From a bacterium (lineage in GTDB: Bacteria; BMS3Abin14): a stretch of DNA of 21,213 nt. Every line of letters starts with the position of its first letter. The stretch's first letter is position 1. Of this stretch, positions 1 through 7,788 are shown piece by piece. Both the position numbers and the translations under genes were made by a program. The stretch is taken from NCBI GenBank assembly GCA_029210545.1, contig JARGFV010000036.1, forward strand, positions 1 through 21,213. Reading direction: 5' to 3'. A model generated the notes under the pieces. The model saw nothing but the letters and a program-made list of their open reading frames with translations, did not search any database and was not told the origin of the DNA.

Positions 1-85
1 GAAAGGGAAAACGACGCTTTTCCCTTTCCCCAGGACATTAATGAGCCAGGAAAAGTCCCGACTGGACTTTTTGCGACTCTATCAA
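1..85 (-). repeat. Inverted partial copy of the multi-hairpin repeat
   Basis: Positions 64-85 are the exact reverse complement of 3435-3456, and 1-29 are the reverse complement of the 3480-3508 hairpin (arms GAAAGGGAAAA and TTTTCCCTTTCC). Between them, 30-52 differ from the 3435 copy by a short insertion, but an AAAAGTCC/GGACTTTT hairpin persists. The copy is cut by the window edge and probably continues upstream. It overlaps the presumed nusA reading frame. Confidence 0.85.
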
Positions 86-157
86 GGTTCAACCGAGGAA
101 GCCGTGGAAAATGAGGCCCCGGAACCGGATGAGGGTACTGAAGAGGTTGACGAGTGA
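2..157 (+). CDS. nusA: Probable C-terminal tail of NusA (5' truncated by window)
   Basis: The frame is open from the window edge and ends at TGA 155-157. Its last 24 residues are very acidic (STEEAVENEAPEPDEGTEEV region), like the acidic tails on some NusA proteins. The genes downstream (ylxR, infB, rbfA, truB, rpsO, pnp) are those that follow nusA in many bacteria, and this position is the main reason for the call. No NusA domain (S1, KH) is visible because the body of the gene lies outside the window. The first 85 bases are also an inverted copy of the multi-hairpin repeat seen at 3435, so residues such as LDFLRLYQG are encoded by repeat DNA. Alternatively nusA ends upstream and the frame is fortuitous, or a 38-residue peptide starts at ATG 41; no strong ribosome binding site supports that start. 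Confidence 0.42.
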   Translation, partial: KGKTTLFPFPRTLMSQEKSRLDFLRLYQGSTEEAVENEAPEPDEGTEEVDE

Positions 158-211
158 GCCGCCAGAACTGACGGCGACGGGACCGGCGGGGAGAACGACG
201 GTGAGGTGCCT

Positions 212-817
212 GTGACCCGGCGTCCGAGTCCCGTCAGGACCTGCACCGGCTGCAGTGAGCGGAAAGAAAAAGGGGAAATGGTCCGTATCGTGGCCGACCC
301 GACGGGACAGGTGATCCCTGATCTCAAGGGAAATCTCCCCTCGAGGGGCGCTTATGTGTGTCCGGATCGCGGCTGCATCGACAAGGCGGCCCGTGGCAGG
401 CTCTGGGCCTCCCTGAAGGTTCCGGCCGGAAAAGAGGGCCCGGATCGGATCCGCAGTGCCGTTGCCCAGGGGTACCATCGCAGGGTGCTTTCCCTGCTGG
501 GACAGGCGAAAAAGAGCGGACGGTTCGTTTCCGGGACGACCCTCGTCGAAGGGGAGTTGAGAAGACGGCCGGATAAAGAGTGGTTCGGACTTGTGGCTGC
601 CGACGCCTCGGGGGACATCTCGGAGAAGGTCCAGAAAAGATTTATGGCGGCATCGGTGCCCTTTCGTGTCGCCATGAGCAAGATGGAACTTGGTGACGCT
701 CTTGGGAAGAGCCCCAGAAGCGCTGTCCTCGTCAAGGACGCCGGTATTTCCGCGGCGATAGACGAATCTTTGGACCGCTATTACAGGGTTTTGAATCAGG
801 GAGGTTCAGATAAATGA
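212..817 (+). CDS. ylxR: YlxR (DUF448) - L7Ae-like fusion, RNA-binding protein
   Basis: The N-terminal ~85 residues carry the YlxR signature: [19 protein letters not shown] near the start, then [13 protein letters not shown]. After a short linker, the C-terminal ~100 residues (from about [13 protein letters not shown] to the end) look like an L7Ae/YlxQ-type RNA-binding fold. In Firmicutes these are two separate genes between nusA and infB; here they form one ~201-residue protein. YlxR is a nucleoid/RNA-associated protein, and L7Ae proteins bind kink-turn RNA; the role of the fusion is inferred only. GTG 212 was chosen because GAGG at 203-206 lies five bases upstream; GTG 206, six bases earlier in the same frame, overlaps that site and is the alternative. 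The stop TGA 815-817 overlaps the infB start as ATGA, indicating translational coupling. Confidence 0.85.
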   Translation: MTRRPSPVRTCTGCSERKEKGEMVRIVADPTGQVIPDLKGNLPSRGAYVCPDRGCIDKAARGRLWASLKVPAGKEGPDRIRSAVAQGYHRRVLSLLGQAKKSGRFVSGTTLVEGELRRRPDKEWFGLVAADASGDISEKVQKRFMAASVPFRVAMSKMELGDALGKSPRSAVLVKDAGISAAIDESLDRYYRVLNQGGSDK

Positions 818-3438
818 GCACGGTTCGGGTAGATGAGCTCGCCCAGGAATACGGGATAAATCCCGATGAGCTCTTCTCACAGCTCAAATCAATGGGCTTT
901 GATGTCGTCAATGTTACCAGCAGCGTGGACCGTTCACTGGTGGACATGGTCAGTGACATGCTGACCCATTCCCCACCCAGGGAACGGGAGGAATCCTCCA
1001 AGCGGAGGATCGTCTCTGTTCGAAAGGGTGAGGCGGAAGTCGAGGTCCGCATGGAGGCGGCTCCCGAAGAGGGAGAGCCTGAAGAGGTCCCGGAATCGGA
1101 CCTTCCTGAAGAGGAAGCCCAGCCTGCAGGTGAAGAAGTGGCGCCTGCCGAAGTAGAAACCGCAGCCGCCCAGGAGGAGCCTGCGGCCCAGGGCGAGGAA
1201 GCTCTGAAGCCGGTTGAGCTTTCCGAGGAGGAACTCGGGGAGCTAAAGCGCCAAAAACGGCAGATCCCCCTCACGACCCTCACTATCGAAAAGAATCTTT
1301 CCAATATCGGTACCGAGATCCCCACTCACAAGGTCATTCAGCAGGCCAAGCCGGTCAAATCGGTGGAAACCCCGGTCGAGGATGCCAGGGGGAAGGGCAA
1401 GAAAGGGAAAGCCGAAGACGAGGAAGATGTTTCCAGAAAGCCCGGGGCCAAAAAGGGCCGCAAGCCATCGCGCAAGGCGCTCATCGAGGATGTTGAGGAT
1501 GTGGACGCCCTCCTGGATGAGACGGCCGACGTGGACGAGCCCACCCTCAAAGTGGTGGAGATAAAACACACGGCCACTCCCCAGCCCGTTCGCCGGAAAG
1601 AACAGCCCATGAGGAGGAGGGGGAGGAAGCCGAAGAGGCGGGATCGGGGCGAGATGGAAGCCGAAATGCCCGTTGAAAGCGCCAAGTCGGTTCAAAAGAC
1701 CATCCGTATCACCCCGGGGCTCACCGTCAGCAGCCTGGCCGGGATCACCGGCACCAAGGCCTCCGAGATCATCAAGGTCCTGTTCCAGCTGGGGATCATG
1801 GCAACCATTAACCAGACCCTTGATCCTGATACGGCAGGCCTGGTGGCCAGCGAGCTCGGTTTCGAGGTCGAAGTCAAGGCTCACTCCATCGACGATCTGC
1901 TCAAGGAAGATCCGGATAGGAAGGAGAACCTTGTCCCGAGGCCTCCGGTGGTTACTGTCATGGGGCACGTCGATCACGGGAAGACCTCCCTGCTTGACGC
2001 TGTCAGGGAAACCGACGTGGTATCGGGCGAGGCCGGCGGGATCACCCAGCACATCGGAGCCCACCTCGTCCGCCACAAGAAGGGACAGCTTGTCTTCCTC
2101 GACACGCCCGGTCACGAGGCGTTTACCGCCATGCGATCCCGCGGCGCTCAGGTCACCGACATCGTGGTCCTGGTTGTCGCGGCCGATGATGGAGTGAAAC
2201 CCCAGACCATCGAGGCCATCGACCACGCCAAGGCCGCCAACGTGCCCATCCTCGTCGCTGTCAACAAGATGGACAAGCCCGAGGCGGATGCGGATCGGGT
2301 CATGAGAGAGCTTTCCGACCACGGTGTCGTGTCGGAAGAGTGGGGCGGCGACAGCCTGTTTTGCAAGGTGTCTGCCAAAAAGAGGGAGGGGATGGACGAT
2401 CTGATGGACCTCATCCTTCTCCAGGCAGAGATGCTGGAGCTTAAAGCCGATCCGAACCGGGAGGCAAGAGGGACAGTTATCGAATCGAAACTGGACAAGG
2501 GCAAGGGGCCCGTGGCTACCTTGCTGGTCCAGAAGGGAACGCTCAGGCCCGGTGACCTCATGGTAGCCGGAACGGTCATGGGCCGGGTTCGCGCCATGCT
2601 GGACGGCCGGGGCAAGAAAATTGTGGAGGCAGGGCCGTCGGTTCCCGTGGAAGTCCAGGGGCTCGGTGGTGTGCCCCGGGCCGGCGAACCGTTCGTCGTT
2701 TTCACGGACGAGCTCAAAGCCAAGCGGATCGCCCAGATGCGTGAAACCGTATTGGATGCTGCAAAGGCCAGCCACAAGAAGGTGACCCTCGAGGACCTTT
2801 TCACCCGGATCCAGGAGGGTGAGGTCAAGGACCTCAGCGTTGTCCTCAAGGCTGATGTCCAGGGTTCGGTTGGAGCTATTCGTGATTCCCTCATGAAACA
2901 GGCCACTGATGAGGTGAGGGTGAAGGTCATCCACGAGGGGACCGGGGGCATCAACGAAGGGGACGTCATGCTGGCTTCCGCCTCCAACGCCATCATCATC
3001 GGTTTTAACGTGCGTCCCGACAACAAGGCGTTGGAAGCGATCCGCAGGGAACAGGTGGACGTGAGGTTCTACAACGTCATCTACGATATTGTAAAGGATA
3101 TCAGGGACGCTCTCACGGGGCTCCTGGCTCCCGTATTCCTCGAGGAGGTCCTCGGCCGCGCCGAGATCCGCGAGACGTTCCACGTCCCCAAGGTCGGGAC
3201 CATTGCCGGGTGTTACGTCCTGGACGGCCTTATCAGGAGAAATGCCCAGGTCCGGGTGGTCCGCGACGGTGTCGTCGTCCAGGACGGGAAGATCGACTCC
3301 CTCAGGCGGTTCAAGGACGATGTGCGTGAGGTGGCTTCCGGCTACGAGTGCGGCATCGGTCTCGAGAACTTTAACGACGTCAAACCGGGCGATATCCTCG
3401 AAAACTACGTCATGATCGAACAGGAGGCCAAACTTTGA
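814..3438 (+). CDS. infB: Translation initiation factor IF-2
   Basis: An 874-residue GTPase that delivers initiator fMet-tRNA to the 30S subunit and promotes subunit joining. Domains in order: an IF2_N segment at residues 1-50 ([12 protein letters not shown]); a long charged linker to about 285, alternating Glu/Pro-rich and Lys/Arg-rich; a second IF2_N-like segment ([14 protein letters not shown]) at about 295-350; and the G domain with G1 GHVDHGKT at 384-391, G2 [10 protein letters not shown]3 DTPGHEAF, G4 NKMDKPEA and G5 SAKKREG. The beta-barrel and C-terminal fMet-tRNA binding domains follow (ending near [16 protein letters not shown]). The start ATG overlaps the ylxR stop; GGGAGG at 799-804 is its ribosome binding site. 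The stop TGA 3436-3438 lies inside the left terminus of the repeat at 3435. Full length and intact. Confidence 0.98.
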   Translation: MSTVRVDELAQEYGINPDELFSQLKSMGFDVVNVTSSVDRSLVDMVSDMLTHSPPREREESSKRRIVSVRKGEAEVEVRMEAAPEEGEPEEVPESDLPEEEAQPAGEEVAPAEVETAAAQEEPAAQGEEALKPVELSEEELGELKRQKRQIPLTTLTIEKNLSNIGTEIPTHKVIQQAKPVKSVETPVEDARGKGKKGKAEDEEDVSRKPGAKKGRKPSRKALIEDVEDVDALLDETADVDEPTLKVVEIKHTATPQPVRRKEQPMRRRGRKPKRRDRGEMEAEMPVESAKSVQKTIRITPGLTVSSLAGITGTKASEIIKVLFQLGIMATINQTLDPDTAGLVASELGFEVEVKAHSIDDLLKEDPDRKENLVPRPPVVTVMGHVDHGKTSLLDAVRETDVVSGEAGGITQHIGAHLVRHKKGQLVFLDTPGHEAFTAMRSRGAQVTDIVVLVVAADDGVKPQTIEAIDHAKAANVPILVAVNKMDKPEADADRVMRELSDHGVVSEEWGGDSLFCKVSAKKREGMDDLMDLILLQAEMLELKADPNREARGTVIESKLDKGKGPVATLLVQKGTLRPGDLMVAGTVMGRVRAMLDGRGKKIVEAGPSVPVEVQGLGGVPRAGEPFVVFTDELKAKRIAQMRETVLDAAKASHKKVTLEDLFTRIQEGEVKDLSVVLKADVQGSVGAIRDSLMKQATDEVRVKVIHEGTGGINEGDVMLASASNAIIIGFNVRPDNKALEAIRREQVDVRFYNVIYDIVKDIRDALTGLLAPVFLEEVLGRAEIRETFHVPKVGTIAGCYVLDGLIRRNAQVRVVRDGVVVQDGKIDSLRRFKDDVREVASGYECGIGLENFNDVKPGDILENYVMIEQEAKL

Positions 3439-3628
3439 TAGAGTCGCAAAAAGTCCAATCCGGGACTTTTTGCTCAACGGAAAGGGAAAAGCGTCGTTTT
3501 CCCTTTCCTTACAAATCAATGACTTGCGGGACGGGTCATTGATTTGGGCACCCCGCGCGGGGTGCGTTGATGGACTTTTTGCGAGTCCATCAACTTTAGA
3601 ATCGCGCCTTTCATACGCGATTCTAAAG
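3435..3628 (+). repeat. Multi-hairpin intergenic repeat element (six consecutive stem-loops)
   Basis: Six perfect or near-perfect hairpins fill almost the whole infB-ylxP gap. HP1 is 3446-3456/3463-3473 (GCAAAAAGTCC). HP2 is 3479-3490/3497-3508 (GGAAAGGGAAAA). HP3 is 3513-3523/3535-3545 (AAATCAATGAC). HP4 is 3548-3556/3557-3565 (GCACCCCGC). HP5 is 3566-3576/3584-3594 (GTTGATGGACT). HP6 is 3594-3606/3616-3628 (CTTTAGAATCGCG). The stretch 3435-3593 also has 22-bp inverted ends (3435-3456 against 3572-3593, two mismatches). No T-run follows any stem, so an ordinary intrinsic terminator is not indicated. The left end contains the infB stop codon, and the right end stops two bases before the ylxP ribosome binding site. 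A divergent relative lies at 21002-21213. Confidence 0.9.
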
Positions 3629-3644
3629 TAGGAAGATCCTGCCT

Positions 3645-3926
3645 GTGGTCATCGGTGTCCTCCACTTCACCCTTTACCTGCCCGGGAACGGTTCCCTGAA
3701 GGGGAAAAGACGGGTTCTCCGGAGTCTGAAGGATCGTCTGCGATCCCAGTTCAACGTTTCGGTGGCTGAGGTCCAGTTCCAGGACCTCTGGCAAAAGGCG
3801 GGGATGGCCGTGGCCATCGTGTCCCCTGACAGGGATTACGCTGATGGAGCCCTGCAGAAGATACTTGACAGGATCGAGTCCTGGCATCTGGCCGAAGTGA
3901 TGGATGTGGAAGTGGAGATCATTTAG
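3645..3926 (+). CDS. ylxP: YlxP / DUF503 family protein
   Basis: A 93-residue protein opening VIGVLHFTLYLPGNGSLKGKRR, the typical DUF503/YlxP beginning (short hydrophobic strand, then the S-L-K-x-K-R motif). The family sits between infB and rbfA in many bacteria and has been linked to ribosome or RNA metabolism, but the biochemical role is not firmly known to me. The length fits the family. The start is GTG 3645, with AGGAAG at 3630-3635 as ribosome binding site nine bases upstream; that site sits directly after the last hairpin of the repeat. The gap to infB (206 bp) is unusually large for this operon and is entirely filled by the repeat. Confidence 0.88.
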   Translation: MVIGVLHFTLYLPGNGSLKGKRRVLRSLKDRLRSQFNVSVAEVQFQDLWQKAGMAVAIVSPDRDYADGALQKILDRIESWHLAEVMDVEVEII

Positions 3927-3927
3927 G

Positions 3928-3997
3928 AGATTTCAGTAGCCAGTAGCCAGATTTCAGACGTTTTTGACTTTATCTGACTGCTGACTACTGACTACTG
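3928..3997. repeat. Degenerate heptamer array A (ten 7-base units, two inverted arms)
   Basis: The whole ylxP-rbfA spacer reads in a 7-base register: AGATTTC, AGTAGCC (twice in a row), AGATTTC, then after two degenerate units TTATCTG, ACTGCTG and ACTACTG (twice). The left arm (CAGTAGC type) is the inverted counterpart of the right arm (GCTGACT/ACTACTG type), so the array can fold on itself. It ends six bases before the rbfA ATG and leaves no recognisable Shine-Dalgarno sequence there. Confidence 0.8.
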
Positions 3998-4003
3998 TTT
4001 ATT

Positions 4004-4366
4004 ATGAGCCGTTATTTTGACTACAAAAGAGCCGACCGCGTGAGCGAACTGCTCAAGCACGAGATATCGGAGATCCTCTTTCGTGAGACCAAGGATCCCG
4101 GTATCGGCGAGGTGACGATCACCCGGGTCGAGGTGACCGATGACCTCAAACTTGCCACGGTCTATTTCGGGGTGCTGGACCGGACCGCCGAGGCCGAGCA
4201 GGTGACGGAAGGACTGCAGCGGGCGGGCGGTCACATTCAGCGGCTGCTTGGAAAAAGGCTCCGGCTCAGGTTCATCCCCAAGCTGACCTTCCAGTTCGAC
4301 AGGAATCTGGATTACAGCATGAAGATCGCGAAAATTCTCCAGGTGATCGATGAAGAGGGCAGCTAA
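4004..4366 (+). CDS. rbfA: Ribosome-binding factor A
   Basis: A 120-residue single-domain KH-type protein that binds the 30S subunit and assists 16S rRNA 5'-end maturation, important at low temperature. Family features: N-terminal RADRVSELLKHEISEILF, the central VTITRVEVTDDLKLATVYF strands, and C-terminal RFIPKLTFQFDRNLDYSMKI. The length is normal. The start ATG 4004 gives the expected N-terminus, but the preceding bases (CTGTTTATT) hold no purine-rich ribosome binding site; they come from heptamer array A. The 3' end overlaps truB by 17 bases, the usual rbfA-truB coupling. Confidence 0.96.
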   Translation: MSRYFDYKRADRVSELLKHEISEILFRETKDPGIGEVTITRVEVTDDLKLATVYFGVLDRTAEAEQVTEGLQRAGGHIQRLLGKRLRLRFIPKLTFQFDRNLDYSMKIAKILQVIDEEGS

Positions 4367-5315
4367 GCTGGGTTTCAGACGGAAAAAGACAGATAACCGG
4401 ATTTCGGTGCACCAGGGGATCCTGGTGGTCGACAAACCGGTCGGACTGACCTCCCACGACGTGGTGCAGAAGGTGAGGAAGGTGTTCGGGACCCGGCAGG
4501 TGGGACACGCCGGCACTCTCGATCCCATCGCTTCGGGAGTTCTCGTGCTCCTGGTGGGATCAGCTACCCGGATCGCGCAGTACCTCCAGGAGGATGACAA
4601 GGAGTACCACCTGACCCTCCGGCTCGGGATGGAAACCGACACCCAGGACATTACGGGGCAGATCCTGTCAGGAGCGGATCCCTCCGGTGTCGGTCGTGAA
4701 GAACTGGAAAAGGCCCTGGCCGCTTACAGGGGGCAGTTCAAGCAGGTCCCGCCTTCCTTTTCGGCGGTCAAGCGCGCAGGGCAGCCCCTGTACCGGTTGG
4801 CCCGCAAAGGGGTCCGCATTGAGGTCGAGCCGCGGGAGGTTCAGATCCGCCGGCTGGATCTCACCGGCTGGGATCCGCCGGTAGCTTCCCTTCAGGTCGT
4901 ATGTTCCAAGGGTACCTACATGAGGACCCTTTGCCACGACATCGGCCGGGATCTCGGTGTGGGGGGGTGCATGGAATCGCTGGTCCGGTTCAGCAGCGGC
5001 GCTTTCCCTCTGGAGGAGGCCGTTTCTCTCGATCAGGTCACCTCCGACCCGGAACCGGCCAGGTGGCTGAGGGCCGCTGCCGGAGGCCTCCGTTTTCCGT
5101 CGGTTGAGCTTGCTGACGAAGCGCTGATACAGCTGGCGGGAGGCAAGGACGTCCCGTGCCCGAACGGCATCCGGAAGGGGCTCGTTTCCATAACGAGAAA
5201 GGGCCGGCTCATAGCAGTAGCCACGGTACGCAGCAGGGACGGTGAACAGTACCTGGGACCCATCAGGGTCCTCGAGCCGAACCTCAAAGAACTTTTAAAA
5301 CAAACTGATAAATGA
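4350..5315 (+). CDS. truB: tRNA pseudouridine-55 synthase TruB
   Basis: A 321-residue enzyme that converts U55 in the T-loop of tRNAs to pseudouridine. Catalytic motif GHAGTLDPIASGVL with Asp58 as nucleophile; upstream VVDKPVGLTSHDVV (motif I) and downstream KEYHLTLRLGMETDTQD are typical. Mid-protein VPPSFSAVKRAGQPLYRLAR and KGTYMRTLCHDIG also match the family. The C-terminal ~60 residues (VELADEALIQLAGGKDV to GPIRVLEP) look like a PUA domain. ATG 4350 lies inside the rbfA 3' end, with AGGTGA at 4341-4346 as the likely binding site. A later in-frame GTG, just before HQGILVVDKP, is a less likely alternative. Operon position between rbfA and rpsO is canonical. Confidence 0.96.
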   Translation: MKRAAKLGFRRKKTDNRISVHQGILVVDKPVGLTSHDVVQKVRKVFGTRQVGHAGTLDPIASGVLVLLVGSATRIAQYLQEDDKEYHLTLRLGMETDTQDITGQILSGADPSGVGREELEKALAAYRGQFKQVPPSFSAVKRAGQPLYRLARKGVRIEVEPREVQIRRLDLTGWDPPVASLQVVCSKGTYMRTLCHDIGRDLGVGGCMESLVRFSSGAFPLEEAVSLDQVTSDPEPARWLRAAAGGLRFPSVELADEALIQLAGGKDVPCPNGIRKGLVSITRKGRLIAVATVRSRDGEQYLGPIRVLEPNLKELLKQTDK

Positions 5316-5353
5316 TAATATATTAAACTTAATTTTCGGAAGGAGGATTTAAT

Positions 5354-5623
5354 ATGCCGCTCAACAGCGAATCGAAGCGGGAGATCATCGGTGATAACCG
5401 GCAGCACCAAACTGATACCGGTTCGTCCGAGGTACAGGTTGCTCTTTTAAGCAAGCGGATCGAGGAACTTACCGAGCATTTCAAGGTCCACAAGAAGGAT
5501 CACCACTCCCGGGTGGGGCTCCTCAAGCTTGTCGGCCGCCGCAGGCGTCTGCTCAACTATCTCAGGTCCCGGGATATCGAGAGGTATCGCGAGATCGTCA
5601 AGAAGCTCGGCCTGCGCAGATAA
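5354..5623 (+). CDS. rpsO: 30S ribosomal protein S15
   Basis: An 89-residue protein with the complete S15 pattern: [46 protein letters not shown] and a basic C-terminus [13 protein letters not shown]15 is a primary binder of the central domain of 16S rRNA. Its ribosome binding site is strong (GGAAGGAGG, 5338-5346), in an AT-rich leader (5316-5353) between truB and rpsO. In E. coli S15 represses its own translation through a leader fold, but no equivalent fold could be confirmed here. It precedes pnp, as in many bacteria. Confidence 0.98.
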   Translation: MPLNSESKREIIGDNRQHQTDTGSSEVQVALLSKRIEELTEHFKVHKKDHHSRVGLLKLVGRRRRLLNYLRSRDIERYREIVKKLGLRR

Positions 5624-5657
5624 TCTCTGCCTGTCCCCATACTCAAGGAGTGCCCTA

Positions 5658-7772
5658 ATGAAAAGTCAGGTTCAGCTGGAATGGGGCGGGAGAACCATCA
5701 CCCTCGAGACCGGTGCCGTGGCCCGGCAGGCGAGCGGCTCAGTTTGGGCCCGATACGCCGACACCGTGGTCCTTGCGACCGTGGTGGCCATGCCCGAACC
5801 CAGGGAAGGTGTTGATTTTCTCCCCCTCACTGTCAATTATCAGGAGAAGACCTATGCCGCCGGCAAGATCCCCGGCGGCTTTTTTAAGCGTGAGGGTCGT
5901 CCCACAGAAAAGGACACCCTCGCCAGCCGTCTCATCGACCGGTCCATAAGACCCCTGTTCCCGCAAGGGTTCAGCCACGAGACCCAGGTTATCATCAACA
6001 TCCTCTCGGTGGACAAGGAGAACGATGCCGACATCGTCTCCCTGGTCGCCTCTTCAGCGGCGCTCATGGTTTCCGATGTTCCCTTTGACCGGACCGTGGG
6101 CGCTGTCCGCGTGGGTCTGGTAGACGGTGAATACATCCTAAACCCGACATTCACCCAGCTTGAAAACAGCACCATGGACCTGATCGTCGCGGGGACAAGG
6201 GAGGCTGTCATGATGGTGGAGGGCGAGGCGAAGGAGATCTCCGAAGATGAGATGCTCGGCGCTCTCGAATTCGCGCATACCCACATCATCGAGATCATCG
6301 ACCTCCAGAACCAGCTCCGCTCTGCCGCCGGTAAGGAGAAGTGGAATTTCGCCGCGGCTGCCGTGGACGAATCCCTCGTCCGCACGGTCCAGGACGCCTG
6401 CCGTGACAAGATAGCCGAGGCGCTCCGGATCGCCGACAAGAAGGAACGGAAATCCCAGATCAAGGGGATCCGCGAGAAGGTCATGGAGCCCTACGCAGCC
6501 GCCGAGAATGGTGGAGCCGCAGCCGGTGAGGTCGCGGATATCCTGAGGTCCCTGGAAAAGGATCTCATGCGCTCCATGGTCCTCGAGGAGAACAGGAGGA
6601 TCGACGGGCGCAGCCCCGATCAGGTTCGCCCCATCACATGTGAAGTCGGAGTCCTTCCCAGAGCCCACGGGAGCGCCCTGTTCACCAGGGGTGAGACGCA
6701 GGCTCTGGCTGTTACCACCCTCGGGACGAAGGATGACGAACAGATCATGGACTCCCTCGAGAAGGATTACCGGCGCAAGTTCATGCTCCACTACAACTTC
6801 CCGCCTTTCTCAACGGGTGAAGCCAAGTTCCTGAGGGGCCCGGCACGCCGGGAGATCGGCCACGGCAACCTCGCCCAGAGGAGCCTGATGTCTACCCTGC
6901 CGGGCAGGGAGGATTTCCCGTACACCATCCGTATCGTGTCGGAGGTCCTCGAGTCCAACGGGTCCTCTTCCATGGCTACGGTGTGCGGCGGCAGCCTGTC
7001 CCTCATGGACGCGGGCGTCCCCGTAAAAAAAGCTGTAGCCGGGATCGCCATGGGGCTGATCTACACCCCGGCAAAATCGGTCGTCCTTTCCGATATCCTC
7101 GGCGCTGAAGATCACCTGGGCGACATGGATTTCAAGGTGGCCGGTACACGGGACGGTATCACCGCTTTCCAGATGGACCTCAAGGTGGCCGGTATCAGCC
7201 GTGAACTCATGGCACGCGCACTGAATCAGGCCAGGGACGGACGGGAACACATCCTGGGAGAGATGGACAAGGCACTCAAGACCCACCGCGAGTCCATTTC
7301 ACCCCATGCGCCCCGCATCATCACCATTCACGTCAAACCTGACAAAATCCGCGAGATCATCGGCCCCGGGGGCAAGGTGATCCGCTCTATCGTCGAGCAG
7401 ACCGGAGTCAAGATCGAGGTCGAGGACAACGGGACCGTTCTCATCGCCTCGGTGGACGAGGAAGCAGCCCAGCGGGCCATCGCCATGATCCAGGCCATCG
7501 TCGAGGAGCCCGAGATCGGCAGGATCTACAGGGGCACCGTGAAGAAAGTCCTCGACTTCGGCGCTTTCGTCGAGATCGTGTCCGGAACGGACGGACTGGT
7601 TCATATCTCCCAGCTTGCCGAACACCGCGTCGCCAAGGTCGAGGACGTGGTAAAGGAAGGGGACGTGGTCAACGTCAAGGTCCTTGACATCGACCGTGAC
7701 GGCAAGATCCGTCTGAGCATGAAGGAGGCGGAAAGGGAACTGGGAACCGGCGGCAAACCGGATCCCAGGTGA
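5658..7772 (+). CDS. pnp: Polynucleotide phosphorylase
   Basis: A 704-residue 3'-to-5' exoribonuclease that uses phosphate and takes part in mRNA decay. Two RNase PH domains (about 1-140 and 310-540) flank a helical linker; the second contains the active-site segment RDGITAFQMDLK at about residues 498-509. A KH domain follows at about 555-615 (IREIIGPGGKVIRSIVEQTG), then an S1 domain at about 618-690 (GTVKKVLDFGAFVEIV, GLVHISQLAE). The start is ATG 5658, seven bases after AGGAG 5646-5650. The frame is open further upstream to 5529, but that part overlaps rpsO and lacks family similarity. Full length, no lesion. Confidence 0.98.
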   Translation: MKSQVQLEWGGRTITLETGAVARQASGSVWARYADTVVLATVVAMPEPREGVDFLPLTVNYQEKTYAAGKIPGGFFKREGRPTEKDTLASRLIDRSIRPLFPQGFSHETQVIINILSVDKENDADIVSLVASSAALMVSDVPFDRTVGAVRVGLVDGEYILNPTFTQLENSTMDLIVAGTREAVMMVEGEAKEISEDEMLGALEFAHTHIIEIIDLQNQLRSAAGKEKWNFAAAAVDESLVRTVQDACRDKIAEALRIADKKERKSQIKGIREKVMEPYAAAENGGAAAGEVADILRSLEKDLMRSMVLEENRRIDGRSPDQVRPITCEVGVLPRAHGSALFTRGETQALAVTTLGTKDDEQIMDSLEKDYRRKFMLHYNFPPFSTGEAKFLRGPARREIGHGNLAQRSLMSTLPGREDFPYTIRIVSEVLESNGSSSMATVCGGSLSLMDAGVPVKKAVAGIAMGLIYTPAKSVVLSDILGAEDHLGDMDFKVAGTRDGITAFQMDLKVAGISRELMARALNQARDGREHILGEMDKALKTHRESISPHAPRIITIHVKPDKIREIIGPGGKVIRSIVEQTGVKIEVEDNGTVLIASVDEEAAQRAIAMIQAIVEEPEIGRIYRGTVKKVLDFGAFVEIVSGTDGLVHISQLAEHRVAKVEDVVKEGDVVNVKVLDIDRDGKIRLSMKEAERELGTGGKPDPR

Positions 7773-7788
7773 CCACCTCCTCCCGTCG

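Noticed and set aside
1243-3519. Long open frame on the minus strand opposite infB (758 codons)
   Set aside because: It mirrors infB codon structure in GC-rich DNA, has no family features and no binding site; a shadow of the real gene.
3594-3628. Intrinsic terminator at the end of the infB spacer
   Set aside because: The stem is strong (13 bp) but has no T-run and is one of six similar hairpins; stopping transcription inside this operon is unlikely.
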